Under the pieces are notes generated by a model, which saw nothing but the letters and a program-made list of their open reading frames with translations, was not told where the DNA came from and did no database searches. The position numbers and the translations under genes were made by a program. Shown here piece after piece: positions 23,881 through 36,538 of a stretch of DNA of 64,000 nt; positions within the stretch are counted from its first letter, which is position 1, and every line of letters begins with the position of its first letter. Origin of the DNA: Ulva prolifera (lineage: Eukaryota; Chlorophyta; Ulvophyceae; Ulvales; Ulvaceae); the NCBI GenBank assembly GCA_023078555.1, contig CM041198.1, positions 10,731,874 to 10,795,873 of the forward strand, read 5' to 3'.

Positions 23881-23892
23881 CTCACCGATACC
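23881..23892 (-). other. Primer-binding site of gypsy element
   Basis: Read on the minus strand, GGTATCGGTGAG follows the CA end of the 5' LTR. It shares GGTATCGGTGA with the copia PBS. Confidence 0.75.
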
Positions 23893-24685
23893 TGTTGACT
23901 GATCGGGTAGCGCAGGGAGCTGGGCACCCTAGCGAGCGTACAGAAACGACAGGAGAGAAAAACAGGGGTAACAATGCCGCACAGATGGAATGACTAGAAC
24001 AGAAGCGCCCCAATCGACCAAAGGTAATTGTGTCGATCACAGCAAAACACTTGGAATATATGTGCCCAGGCCCATCCCTGCTTTGTGCTGTCCTCGCTCC
24101 TGATAGCTCTGTGAAACTGTGGAATCGCGCTGCTCGTTGATCTCTGTACGGATCAGGGTGCAGCATCCCGCGAGATCTGGCGATCTGCTGCGGGCATTGG
24201 GATTTGGCATGTATCATCCTCCGTCAATCCAATGCAGCAACATCGTGCTGCATGGATACGCAGACGTAGGTTGGCTGGCATGGTCTTTGACGCTGCACAC
24301 TTGGCGTGCGCAAGCGCAGACCAGGAGTATGCATGCGCCGCATGCATGACGTGTCATGCACTGAGCTGGCACTTCGCACTGCCAAAAGGCTGTGGCAAAA
24401 GGTGGCATGATACATGGGATTGGTATGTGAGATTATACATGTTGAGGAATGCTAGTGGCACTTTTGGGCATGTGGAATTATGCACATGTAGCTGTATGCA
24501 TGCAACTCATGTGCACAGCTGTGACGTGGTACATGCTGGCATTCTGAGGTATTCTTTGGTATACTTTCGCCTGGCTCAAGTTTTGCAAGGCACTAGCCTG
24601 AGATACATACACATGTATCCACAATTGGTGCCTGCATATCTGGAATATGTGTGCTTCTGAGCAGACAGATTTGGCCATTACAACA
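23893..24685 (-). repeat. 5' LTR of gypsy element (793 bp)
   Basis: Partner of 14620-15412, same length, about ten mismatches. TGTTG/CAACA ends; flanked by TAGTC on the outer side. Confidence 0.95.
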
Positions 24686-24690
24686 TAGTC

Positions 24691-27600
24691 CTTGTGATGT
24701 GCAGATAAGCTCAGGGCTTTAAACGTGGAAGTAAGAATGGCTAGGCTGTTCGAATGCAAGCGCGAGTGGAAGCGTCATACCATAAGTGTTGGGCTAAATG
24801 TTAAGTATGTGTGCGGAGTACTTAGCACATGACGCCTGAGATCTAGGATCACACCTGCATGGTCAGTATCTGAGTCAGATACTTGAACCATGACCTTGTT
24901 CGACCTATACAGAGAGCTGGAATGTGTCTTCTCATTCGCGGGCGGGTGACTGCCACGTGTCACCCCGTGCGTGCATTCGCATGTGCACCTGCCTTGTGCG
25001 CTACGAGGCATTTTCACAACATAGGCGGTACATGATTCTGGGTTCTCTAGAGTTGAACTGCATTGCTTGGCACCAGTGCTTGCTGATCCGGCTAAAGGGC
25101 AGCGGCTGCACTCTTTGTCCATTCAAAATTGTATAACAGCTGCTCCTGCAGCTCTGTAGCCGGTGCATGTCAGCTGGTGTGTGCAAGTGTGTTCTGCTGT
25201 GCTCTTCTTCACACAGTTGCAGCACATACATTGCAACAAGCTAAAGAAGTCTACGCAATAGTTAAGCACATACTGTGAACTGTTACAAAGACTGCAGCCC
25301 GCAACGATAGGCCGGACACCGCTCAGGCAGCATCAGTTCTGGTTGGACCTCCACCACTGGAGGAAATCATGCATTCCTAGTGCATGCTAGGATGATCTAG
25401 TAATTGTCTCACCGAATGCAGATCGTACGCAGCTGCATTCCCTTTGGTTTGCACTCCGCTGGAACCGCATACCCCACATGTGAACAACGGAATCTACGTG
25501 CTGAAGTATAGATGCAGCGATGCCACTTCCAGGACCAAATCAGCCATAAAAAGCAAATTGTTATACTATACTGGTGTGTTTGGGACGTTTAGGCGGCGGC
25601 AGCGGTGTAGCAGCGGTGTTGCCTGTCGATCACAACATCATCGACCAATTATGCCGTGTACGCACGGCATCAGGTGCAGCAGCGAGTCGAGTAAACTATG
25701 CTGTGTCATCACCAACACAACCTTGTGGAGAGACAGGTTGCACGGACATTGTCACGCGCTAGCGAGCGGGGCCTACCAGTCGGTGCATGAAACAATGGGT
25801 AAGGTTGAAGGGTGACATCTCATTAATCGGCGACGCTCAATCGAGGCGGGCGCCATCCACGACGCGATTCAACGCATATGTAGAATTGCGTAATCGCTGC
25901 ATCTGCGTGCAGCCAATTTGGCCGGCGCGGACGGAATCCGCCACGGGCCAACCAAATCAAACATGCCGAAATGTGCAGTACCGCCTGTGGATTTTTCATG
26001 CGCGCGCTGACCAGCTACGACGGCGTTACGCGACCACTATAGCCGATACATGATTCCAGGCCAATCGAGTGCAAGATTCGGAAACCTTGGGGTCGAAAAT
26101 GTTGTGCAAGGCGATGCAGGCGCGGCGGAGCCACGCCAAGCATGCGCAGAGGCCTGGGCGACAGCCCAAGCACAGTGGAATTGCAAGTTGCAATCGATTG
26201 CAATGGCGGTGTAATCAGGTGCTGTCGCGATGGCTGCACAATGCGCAGCATCAATACCACGTCGCTTGAACTTGCTTCAATGACTCAGGATTGACGTGGG
26301 CATTTGTTTAGGCGACCGCGCAAAACGACGGCGGCATGTCTTTTGCTTGTGTTCCAGGGTCGACGGCGAAGATGGTGCTGTCGCGCATGACTGGCGGTCA
26401 ACTTTCCGTGGCTTAGGCGCCTTACCACAGGCAGGATCGACAAATGAGCAGACTGGTGGCAGCCTAGGCATTTTCGGCAAAAACACGAAACGCTGAAAAC
26501 CCACTTGCATTCAAGTCCTCATCTTCTGTGCTTCACATTGGTGTTTTTTCGGGCTTCAGGTGAGGTCTATGCACGCAGCCAGATGAATTTAACTCTCATG
26601 GAGAACGCCGCTTTACGTCGGGTTACCGCTCGAGTACACCGGAGAGTGTGCAAGCGCCCCGGTTCATTGTGACACCGGGTCGAATGGATCGCTGTTGCTG
26701 TTGAGTGCTCAATTGCGTTGGTTGTGCTCTAATTGGAGCCTTGGTTTGTTGTGGCGGTGTATTGCAAGTGTGCCCGCTTACCCGTCCGTACCGCTGAATT
26801 ACGTCGACAGAGCTCGATCAGGCCTTTGGCCAGCCTGATCGGGCATCTCTTTGACAGAAGCCATCCACATTTGCTTTCGATATAACTTCAGCTGTGACTC
26901 TGCCTAGTTTTAGGGCCTATGAGCGGCAGCTTGGACTGCTCGGGTCTTGTCCACGTACACGGCGTTACTCTGAAAGTACGTGAGGCCGCTCGTAAAGAGC
27001 TGAAAAGGGAACATATGAATCCAGGGATGTGCTCAGAATTTAGTGCAGGACAACATCTGATCATGTGGTCGTGACCATGGCGTGAGCCAGATCCAGCCTG
27101 AGCACTTTCACACCAAGAATGCTTTTCTGCCCTTTTGCCACGCCGCACAGAGCCATGAATGCCAATGGTGTGGACACTGGCGTTGTTCAGTAGTTCCTTG
27201 TTTTTCTTCAAAGCAAACGGGAATCGAGAACTCAACACTCAACTCTTGGAATGCGATTGAGCATGACACTGCCTCACACCAAACCCAGATGCTTCTGTCA
27301 CAACCCCGAAGCAACCATTCAAAGCACTGAGACACTTCCACATAGATGATGTTGGCATCCGTGCCGCTCCTCCGAGCGCGACCGGTTGATGAGCAGGGTG
27401 CCCTTGGAGCTGCAGTCCTATGAGAAATTTTGGTCGCTGGTTATTGCACACCCTCGTGGCCACAGCATGTCGCTGCGGTAGCGGCTGATCAAGCGCTCCG
27501 TAGATATTTCAACACAACTACACACCAAGATGCACAAATGAACTTCAAAAGCGCTGCTGAACGTGATAGTTTTATTAAGACACACTGACCCTGTTCGACC

Positions 27601-29333
27601 GTGCACTCCTGAAACGCTTCGCGATAGCTGTTTGTACCCAGTCGCGCCCCCACCTCGCCCTGTCCATTACGTAGTATTCTGTACCTATCTGCTTTGCGTC
27701 GATATGATAGCCCAAGGCCCCTCGGAATGTAGCGCCACAGCATTCTTTTCGCGCTGCGAAAGGTCAGCATGACCTCGAGCTTTGTTTTTCGACGATTTGA
27801 TTGCATCTTCGTCGCACAGATGCAAACTGCTGCTTGTTTCGAATTCTGTGAGGAATGCTGGAAGTGAAGGCTGGATTGGTGAAGCAGCTAGACGCACTCG
27901 AGCACAAAGCCACTCGCGGCAACCGTGGAAGCAGCAGAATCCTCTGAAGCATTCACTTCAGATGTGTTACCAGTGTTGTTCTGTGCCGCTCTACGCCCTG
28001 CTCAAGGACAGTATTGTTGACACATGAGCACAAGGTGAGGAAGCAGACCGCGACATGTGGATCGTGGAGGCATGCATCACGGAAACTCCCATATTGAATA
28101 GGTGATCCCTGTGCAGCTCAATGAGCCATTGGAATACATTGGACAGAGTCATGGCGACCAGCGTGGAACACAGACAATCGCTACAAGCAACACGACAGGG
28201 CGTTTTCCTTGGACTATCGAGTAGCCTGCACATACAGGTCGGCGCCAGTACATTCAACAATGGTGCATGCCTGAGCAATGGAGTGATCTTACTAGGCACA
28301 TGATGCAGGCATGAGGTTTGTACTGTACATGATGCAGGTCTTAGAAGACTTCTACTTGCAATGTGACCACTGATGCACCTATGAATTCGACACAGCAGTC
28401 ATTGGTGGATACTCAAACTCAACTGCCATGAGATCATGACGGCTTGCACATGGGGATTTATACCCGCAATAAGCTGCAAACTCGAGGACGTCCGTGGACA
28501 CTGTGTTGGTTGCGACGGGATGAGCACGTCAACACGGTCAAGCACACCGGCTCCCCGACATCACATCACATTATCGAACTGGGCGTATACCCGATGATGA
28601 GAGTAAGAAGCTGCAAATGAGGTGCTTCAACCCGACTGTATGATGCTGGCGTCATGCACCTCCGGACAGGCCTCTGATTGTTCCCGGCAATTCTTGGCAA
28701 GCAATTGCATCTCACAGCAATCATAATTGCAGGCAACACAGGCACGCGCACAAAGATGCGCCGGACATAGTTGCAAGCCATGCAGCAATCATTCTGGAGA
28801 GATACGTCTTGTCAGCGGCCGGCTCCATCACAAGACTGATCAGCATAGCGTCCCCAGACCAACCTGAGGCAGCAGAGCGGCAGCCTGATGAACTGCCGGA
28901 ATAAATCATTTCATAAGCCGCAGGTCATGTGTGTACAACTATGCCGCGACTTCAGCAGCTGGAAAATATGTCAACGTACCTCCGGCGCAGATGTGTGCAT
29001 AGCTGGCACATCTTCTGGACCGCTCGAGCAGCCACATACTCATGTACAGAATGAAACGGATGACTATAACGAAGACTATGTGCTGCAAGTTGGTCTGGTG
29101 CGGTGATGTTTCCTGTCGGGAGGCCTGGCCGTGCGCATTCGTACCGTATGGTATTCAGCAGTATGCTGCCGCACAGCGGCTGGTACGGACTTTTATAAAT
29201 GGCCACACAGACGGCTGTTTGACTCGCAATAAACATCTTTGTAACATTGACATCACATGCGTGGGCGTAGGAGCGGTGCAGCGGCGATCTGTTGCTCTGT
29301 GCCTTTTGACGCATTTACCTACCGCGGCCGAGC
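24691..29333. other. Unassigned intergenic region
   Basis: Only short open frames in all phases, none with a family I recognise, and no tRNA or rRNA seen. It may contain 5' sequence of a gene further on, or decayed repeats. The boundaries are the gypsy target duplication and the hAT target duplication. Confidence 0.5.
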
Positions 29334-29341
29334 GTGGTATG

Positions 29342-30488
29342 TAGGGCTGTAAATTTAACATATGGGGGCAGGGTTTAACGTTAATTAACAAAGCTAAAGT
29401 AAAATAAAAGTAAAATAGGCTAAAAAATCTTTACTTTAAACGTGTTTTAAACTAGTGTTTTCCTGCTTTACCAGTAAAACTGTTAAACATGTCGAGGAGG
29501 CAGTTTCGGCCAATGGCACGGCACAAACACGGCACAAACACGGCACAAACACGTCCACAGCCACCTAGATACACCTATTGCACCGCCTATCAATTATCTG
29601 CGTCTCCTGAGCAACTTGACGACGATGGAGATGCTCCTAGGCTGTCAGACTGCAGGCCACATGCTACTGCACCCTCGTTCGAACAGAATTCTGGCACACC
29701 AGATCCAGAAGAGTCTTCCTCATACACTTCACAACAAAACCAAGCAGATGTTCAAAACATCGAATTTCGTCAACAGCTGCATCATTATCGCCTAGGTGAC
29801 GGAGGTTGATTTTGGTGTACTATGGCGTTGCCAGCGTACTGCTTTTCATTGACCTTCTCTTGGAGGTCAAGTTGTCTAGAAATATATTCCACAGCCTCTC
29901 CACAGTTGCACAGCAGGGCTTCGAAGACATGATTTCAATGGCAGCCTCTCTCGAGCTCGGCAAACTTTTCAACACCACGAGACACAACATCAGTCGCAAC
30001 TGGCGTTCTGCGTAGATTGGAGCCACCTACATCTGCCGAATCAGCCAGATTTGCCTCATTGGAACTTTCAGTCTCTTGCAGAGGTTCAGCAGGACGTTTG
30101 TCTTGTGCCATGTCTGGAAGTTGCTCACTGCCAAATCAGTGACAGGTGCACACGGGCTACGGAAACTGACTCCCACAGCATGAGCAAGCGCATAGCGACA
30201 CGGATTTAAGTACTAGGAGCCAGCAACAGGTGTGCTGTGAGTCATATCATGACCACCGTGCTTTGTTAGTGATGTTTGTCCTGTGAGGTCGGTCAAAGCC
30301 ATCAGAATGCAGCCCTTTTTGGCTTCAACTTTGGTTTTAAAGCACCCTTAAAGTTAAAATGCGTTCAAGTAAAATAAAAGTAAAATGACCCCTTTAAAGC
30401 CTCGAAATCGTTTTAACGTTAAAATTGTAAAGTAAAATAGCATTTTAAACTCCGTTAAAATGGGGGTAAAGTTAAATTTACAGCCCTA
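29342..30488 (-). mobile_element. Non-autonomous hAT element, TSD GTGGTATG
   Basis: The ends TAGGGCTGTAAATTTAAC and its reverse complement are perfect for 18 bp, and the element is flanked by the 8-bp direct repeat GTGGTATG (29334-29341 and 30489-30496). An 8-bp duplication with a TAGGG-type end is the hAT signature. Subterminal DNA is rich in AGTAAAATAAAAGTAAAAT-like repeats in both halves, possible transposase binding sites. At 1147 bp it is too short for a full transposase. Confidence 0.92.
29820..30111 (-). pseudogene. Short coding remnants inside the hAT element
   Basis: Two minus-strand frames. One, 30111-29935, starts MAQDKRPAEPLQETE and has 58 codons. The other, 30026-29820, ends with ATVERLWNIFLDNLTSKRRS, which resembles the C-terminal dimerisation motif of hAT transposases (SxERxFS...KRxxL) though not closely. 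They could be remnants of an internally deleted transposase. Confidence 0.35.
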
Positions 30489-30496
30489 GTGGTATG

Positions 30497-31161
30497 TCGA
30501 TGGTAACTGGGGCAAATTGGGTAAAGGCCCTCGTATGAGCCCGCACAGCCCGGTAACTCCGGCTCTGAGGTGCCGGGCACAACACAGTACTACCAGCGAT
30601 GCCACTTTACCACCGTGCTACCTCCCGTTTGCTCATTTGTCGATCCTGTCTGTGATCCCCCATCATGTCAAAGGCAAGGGGTCTTTGGCTTGCACGAGGC
30701 CTCGTTCCGGACAGATCGATTGCGTTGGTTTGAACACATCAAGCCATTCGAATCAGAACAATTTGAAGTGTGTGTCTGGAAGCCAGAATGCAATTTGTGA
30801 TTCGGAAAGTGTTAGTCACCCTGCAGCCACAATCAAAGGGTCGCGAGGTTGCATTGCGGAGCGCACTCAAAGCCACCGGCAGAGTCGGTCGTATTGAGAC
30901 ACCGGGCCACGGTGCTTGTCCGCACAGTCACTGTTGGGTGTCTATCGGGACAAGTTCACGGAGGCATCGTGGGTGGAAGGATCCTCTAAGGCCATGGCAA
31001 GGAAGAGTTTATTGCGACGACTCACCTCTGTGATTCAGATCCAGTCTGGCATGTAATAAAATCGTCGTCGAGCATATTTTAGGCTTCGTATCGCTTCAGT
31101 AGCCGTGAGTAGGGCTTTGGATCACTTAGCGTCGCTTGTCCCCGGACAGCTCTGTCCAGCC
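30497..31161. other. Unassigned spacer before NOT3
   Basis: No recognised family. It probably contains the promoter and 5' UTR of the NOT3 gene, but I see no clear TATA or initiator that would define them. Confidence 0.45.
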
Positions 31162-33886
31162 ATGGGTGCAGCACGGAGGCTACAGCAGGAAATTGACGCT
31201 GTTTTGAAGAAGGTAAAAGAGGGTATCAGCACCTTTGATGATACGTACGACAAGGTGTGCCCGGCAGCAACTATCGCGGGTGGTTCATTGTGTGTTGTTC
31301 GAATACCCTCTAGATATATGAAGCACAATATCACAGCGGAGTTCTGGCGTCTAGAATGTTATGCAAACATGTTTATGAAGTGGCATGGCTGCGTCTGATT
31401 CACGTTTGTGGCAGTCCGGTGATCATGTGTATTTGTGTCCGCTCACTGTTCGCTAGATTGCAGCTAATGCAAAATCAGTCCCCTCAGCAAAGAGAGAAGC
31501 TTGTAGCCTCCTTGAAGGATCAAATCAAGAAGCTTCAAAAAGATAGGGACAAGATCAAAACATGGTGGGCGTTTTTGGTTGCCAAATGTGATACGTGTCT
31601 CAATGTCAGATCATTGATATGACACGTACCGATTCGCAGTCATGTGATTTCTCACAGGAATCCTATCTCAGCCGAGTGCATATTGCTGTTTTCTCGGCCT
31701 ACTGTCACGCAGACTCGTATTGTCATAAAGGGCAAGTGATAAAGACGTGAGGGACAAGCAGACCTTGGCAGATGCCAGAGCTATGATTGAACGGCGCATG
31801 GAGCGGTTCAAGGAGTGTGAAAAGGATATGAAAGTGAAAGACTTTTCCAAGGTTGGGCTCGAGAAGGGTAATAAGCTCGATCCAAAGCAGGTCGCGATCG
31901 AAGAAAGAAGAGAGTGGATCAAGACATGTGTGGACCAAATCAGCAATACAGTGCGTATCGGTTGCTTGATCTGCACATGCAATATGAGCAAAGCAACAAT
32001 AATCCCTCAGCTTGTAGACATGTACGTTGACTCCAGGTTGAGATGAACGAGGCGGAAATGGAAAATATCCGCGGAGCTCAGAAACGTGCCAAAGAGCCTC
32101 CGGCACGTGTTGCACGAATCCAGGACCGTAACAACGCGCACAAGAAGCATCAAGAGCGACTGGAGCAAGTTCTGCGTGCCTTGGATAATGAGGCACTTTC
32201 AGTGGAGCAGGTGGATCAGCTGAAGGAGACGATAGAAGACTATCTCGTACGATTTCCGACAGAACAGTAGGAACGATGGGCCTGGGATTGCTTGGTGCTT
32301 GCTTGGTTGTACCATACTCTGTATTTGTGCTTGTAGGAAAACGGGAACACTAGTGATGAGGAGGAATGGGGTATGTATGAGGATGTTGATGCCTTCTACG
32401 ATGAAGAAGTCCTCATGATTATTGGCAATGTTGATGTACATGTGCCAATGGTTGGTGACCGAGCACTGCCACGTATTCCTGAAGCTCCCGAGAAAATTGA
32501 AAAGAAGGGGCGGGAAGCGAAGGATGCAGAAAAAGCCGCACGAGAGAAAGATCGTGAAAAGGCTGCCGGTGCACGTGCGCCGACTGCAGCCCCAGCCAAA
32601 GCGTACGCATGTTCCAGTGTCTTGCAGAATTATACGAAAGCTAGTTCCAAGCTTAACATGCCCTGTATCATGCCCGAGGTGCTGCTGTGATGTAATCGGG
32701 TTTGCAAGTGTATATGTGGACATGCTATATATGTAGCGTGTCAAGACCAGGCGCAGCACATCTGGCCTGCCATTGCAGGCAACCTTCCCAACAGCCGGAG
32801 ATGGAAGAGCCACCTGGCGCAGCGTCACCAATTCAAATGCCTGTCATCAAAGACCCACCACCACCCCCCCCACCACGTGCAACTCCACCTGCGCTGGTAT
32901 CACCCAACTCAGCAGCTGTGCAGCAAGTGGCACCGTTACCGACTGCGCAGCCGGGTCCATCAGACACAAATGCAGCGGGTCGCACAGCAGCACCGGGCGT
33001 CGGAAATGCCTGGGTTGCCGCGCCTGAAGCAGATCAAGTGGCAGCGCCTGTAGTCACGGTGAAGTCAAAGTCAGTCCCAGCTGCTGTGCCTGCAAATGGG
33101 CAGGCAGTCGGAGCCAAAGCAGCTGCAGCCCTTGCAGGGGCACCGCCGCCAGGGTCACCGCCGCCAGGGTTAGCACCCAAGGCAGTGCCCGCCCCTGCAG
33201 CTCCGCAGAACCCCCCAGATGGTACATCTGCCACAGTTCCGGTTCTTGAGCCCGGCAGTTTGATGATGATGCTTCAAGACAAGCGTCCACATCCTTTCGA
33301 TGGTGTGTGGCACAGATATGCATGTTCTCGCAGAACACGCGCGTCGCGCCCTTGTCCGGCATCGTACCCCAAAGTCCCATTGGCCATTCTGGAAATGTCC
33401 AAGTTCTACAGTAGCATTCCCAAAGACAACGATCTAGATCTTTTCACAATATTCTATCTGACTCCGGGGACACACTACCAGTACTTAGCAGCTTGTGAGC
33501 TTAGACATCGCAACTGGAGGTGCGAATTCAAATCATCCAACTGATTTGATCCAATTACTTGGATAATACATCCTCGCATGCGCTGTAGCATGCCCTAGCC
33601 TTCCAGATTTTGCATATCTAGCTGCAACAAAGTGTTGTGTTGAAACCATTTGGTCAATCCTCAGTGCAGGTTTCACAAGGAACAAAAAGCTTGGTTCCAG
33701 AGAGCAGAAGCTCCATCTGAACGTACACAGACATACGAAAGGGGGGACTATATCTATTTTGATAGTACGTTGTCAGATTCGGACGACTCATGGGTGTTTC
33801 GGCTGAAGAAAGATTTCAAGGTTGACTATTCACAAGTTGAAGGTGACGGATGGTGTGAGGATTATTCTGTAATTGGGATGGCGTAA
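31162..33886 (+). CDS. CNOT3: CCR4-NOT complex subunit 3/5 (NOT3)
   Basis: Scaffold subunit of the CCR4-NOT deadenylase and transcription regulator. Seven exons fit in phase: 31162-31254, 31464-31564, 31731-31950, 32037-32246, 32337-32602, 32779-33519 and 33670-33886 (TAA), giving about 615 residues. The N-terminal Not3 coiled coil is clear: RRLQQEIDAVLKKVKEGIS, then DQIKKLQKDRDKIKTW, WASDKDVRDKQTL and MERFKECEKDMKVKDFSK. A charged and then Pro/Ala-rich linker follows (PPPPPPP, GAPPPGSPPPG). The C-terminal NOT box is split over the last two exons: LFTIFYLTPGTHYQYLAA, FHKEQKAWFQRAEAP and YERGDYIYFD. The protein is shorter than animal CNOT3 mainly in the linker. The start is the first Met ahead of the conserved helix. 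The exon 4 donor (GTACGA) was chosen because it alone keeps frame. Confidence 0.92.
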
Positions 33887-35014
33887 CACAATGAATCAAT
33901 CTTCTGCTCGTATTTTTGTCTGCCTGTCCGCATTGCAGCGCTCATGCTCCACCGTGTGCAAGCAGGAATGTAATTCATCATCGTGGTTGCTGTAAAGATT
34001 TTCAGACTCACACACTCCAATAAACGCCAATAAAGACTGGTTCGAGGTTTTCCGTATATGCCATTGCAACAGGCCAGAGCAGTCTGAAATGCGACATTTG
34101 TCAAGGCTAGCATGCATTAGGCTTGGTCATTCACAGCTGTGGCACGAGTATGAGGTGTGCATACACAACGATTGATGAGACAAGACAGAGCTATAGCAAC
34201 ACATGAACTCGTGATGACTATCATGCGCATGTGAAAATGGGTGTTGGGGTCTATTGCATGGAGTGAATGTGAGAAAACAGATCGCTGGCGGTATCCTTCA
34301 TACCATATACCGTATCTCGGGTGCAGCGCATTGTGGTGCCATGCCAGCTGGAGACATCGCTCCCGGACCCGGACGAACTCATGCCATGGTACCTTGAGCT
34401 AGTTTAGCCGGTCCAGTGATGTTATGCCCACATAATCCTGTTATTTTGCCCGATTCGGGACGCTATTGGTGCACAACCATATGAAACAGACGCATGGTGA
34501 TCTTGTTGAACGATTGCACTGTAGCGGGGAAACCGCCATTCCGTCCACATCTTTGGCATCTACTCCATGTCATGTGATCAAATTATGGTGATGAGAGCTG
34601 GAATTGTTGAATTATGTTGCACTGCATGCCGTCAAGCTGCACTCAGGACCTTCACTGCTCTGGCAACCATCAACAAGGTACCATTTCCAGAATTCCTATC
34701 CAATGAGGAGGCAGCCTTGCCCTGACGAAGGCTGCAACTCATTGTGTATATAGACAAGAAAGAGAGTCAGAGCCAGGCGGGATGTCAGCAGTCAGGATAC
34801 AGCAGTTCCACGTGCCTGCTTGCGTCAACGATACCAACACGCACGTATGTGGCCTGTGCATCATCGAATCGTGCAATTGTTCCCCACGAAGGTAGGCTAC
34901 GACGGCTATCTATAATTGTGATTGGCCCGCCCCGAAACAATCCCCAAAGCTCGTGCGTGCATGGGAAGTGACGCGGTGACAACAGCACAGCAGTGGTGGT
35001 TGCTGCTGCCTCAC

Positions 35015-35052
<38 letters not shown>

Positions 35053-35488
35053 ACTGTGCTTGTCAATATCGCCCGCAAGGTGGCTCTGGCTGATCTGCTT
35101 GCTGGTCGTCGTGCAAGGACGCCGTGCGCGTCGACGATTTGCTGGTTTCGCTCAAGCAACAGTTTCGCGAGTGCCTGTCAAGCAACTCCAAGAATAACAC
35201 TCATAGGTATCCTTCGATCTGGTGGAAGCTCCCGCCCAAATGGAAGAACTTCTGCTAATGTTCAAGTTTTCCTTCCGAATTTCAGCATTCACACGTGCAA
35301 TGCGAAGCACCGCTGTCGCAAGAATGATATAATCATGACCAGTGAGTGGTGGCACAACATGCTGAGCTCACTCTTTGCGTTGGAATCATGCGCGGAAGAT
35401 GTGCATAATTCAAATTACCAACGCCCCGCGCTTTCACCGTACCGAGCGTTTTCAGTTGCTCAGTGAAGGCCGCAAGCGCAAACCACTC
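33887..35488. other. Unassigned spacer with a TG microsatellite
   Basis: It holds the presumed NOT3 3' UTR and the 5' region of the RING gene. The only marked structure is the TG run at 35017. Short open frames around 34785-35466 derive from it or are unremarkable. Confidence 0.45.
35017..35051 (+). repeat. (TG)n microsatellite
   Basis: About 17 uninterrupted TG units. Confidence 0.95.
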
Positions 35489-36538
35489 ATGAGTCATACT
35501 GATCTGCAGATGGCTACGGGCAGGATGGACGAAAGTTTGGCACCTGGTATTTCAGCGTTGCTGTCAGAGCATGACGAGGCCCAAGCAGATATCGCTCTTG
35601 CACAGATGTTGCAGGAACAAGAGGACGCCTGGTTTGCTCAAGGACTCATCTTGCCTACGCGTCATACGGAGATTTCTCAGCAAGGCGCAAGACGCAGATC
35701 CGGAAACGAGCAGAGGTGTGATACTGGCCCAGGTGGCCAGCCGATGTGAGATCCCCCTGCATGAATGAGATGGCTCCTTCGGACGTGTAAAGCTTGCATC
35801 AAGCACTTACATGTACCCAAACTTGTGGAAATGTTCGGAATTTGTCGAAGTATCCGTTGGAGCTCCCACTACTGACTCGGGGCAATGGCAGTGCTCGCCC
35901 TGCTCACGAAGTTGTATCATGTGCAGCAATGCCACAGAGGCAGATTCAGATCGCAGATTCGCACTCGAGGTACAGCACGCTGAGCTACGGGATCACGTTG
36001 CACGACTGGCTGCTGCACATCAAGGTGATGAAGAAGGAGATGATATCGACGATATGACATACGAACAGCTGACAGCATTGGGAGACACTATCGGCAGCGT
36101 GAAGGTGTGCCAGGCCTTGAACCTCGACTACGTGTGCTTGATTTTTTGCAAGTTCCTGGTGTGGACATGCTGTATGCATGTGCATACAGGTGGGCGTCAG
36201 TGAAGCTGCACGAGCAGAACACCTAATGCTGCAATCATATAGCAACGTTTGCAAAGAGAGGAAAGTTACCGATGATACCTGTACCATCTGTCAGCACTGC
36301 TTTGCTGAGGATGATCAAGTGTATGTCTTGCCTTGTCAGCACTGCTTTCATGATCAATGTGTGGCAACATGGTTTAAAGTGTCAAAGGTTCGATATCTCC
36401 TTACAGCGGCACTGTTGCCTACACCATGATGTCATCTGTTACTCCTGATGCTCACATCGCAAATACTCCTTGCCTGTGCAGGTTTGCCCTGTGTGTAAGT
36501 ATGAGATCTCTGATCGTACATCTGAGAAACGTCAATGA
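35489..36538 (+). CDS. RING-H2 E3 ubiquitin ligase, BIG BROTHER-like
   Basis: Likely transfers ubiquitin from an E2 to substrate proteins. Exons in phase: 35489-35715 (tentative start MSHTDLQMATGRM), 35927-36104 (start tentative), 36190-36387 and 36482-36538 (TGA), about 219 residues. The N-terminal part has ALAQMLQEQEDAWF, like the helix in plant BIG BROTHER proteins. The middle has DDMTYEQLTALGDTIGSV, very close to the conserved MTYEEL-x2-LG-x2-IG box of that family. The C-terminal RING-H2 finger is CTIC-x11-LPC-x-H-x2-H-x2-C...VCPVC, with all eight zinc ligands, split by an intron before the last CPVC. BIG BROTHER in plants limits organ growth; the role in an alga is unknown. Confidence 0.85.

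Larger units (their letters stand above)
14620..24685 (-). mobile_element. Ty3/gypsy chromovirus, complete ends
   Basis: Two 793-bp LTRs (14620-15412 and 23893-24685) are flanked by the 5-bp duplication TAGTC (14615-14619 and 24686-24690). On the minus strand the order is LTR, PBS, gag, protease, RT, RNase H, integrase, chromodomain, a small extra frame, a purine tract and the LTR. RT before integrase plus a C-terminal chromodomain defines the chromovirus branch. By eye the LTRs differ at about ten sites (roughly 1.3 %), so the insertion is not brand new. Gag is interrupted by a solo copia LTR, and the coding frame has three in-frame stops. Confidence 0.96.
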
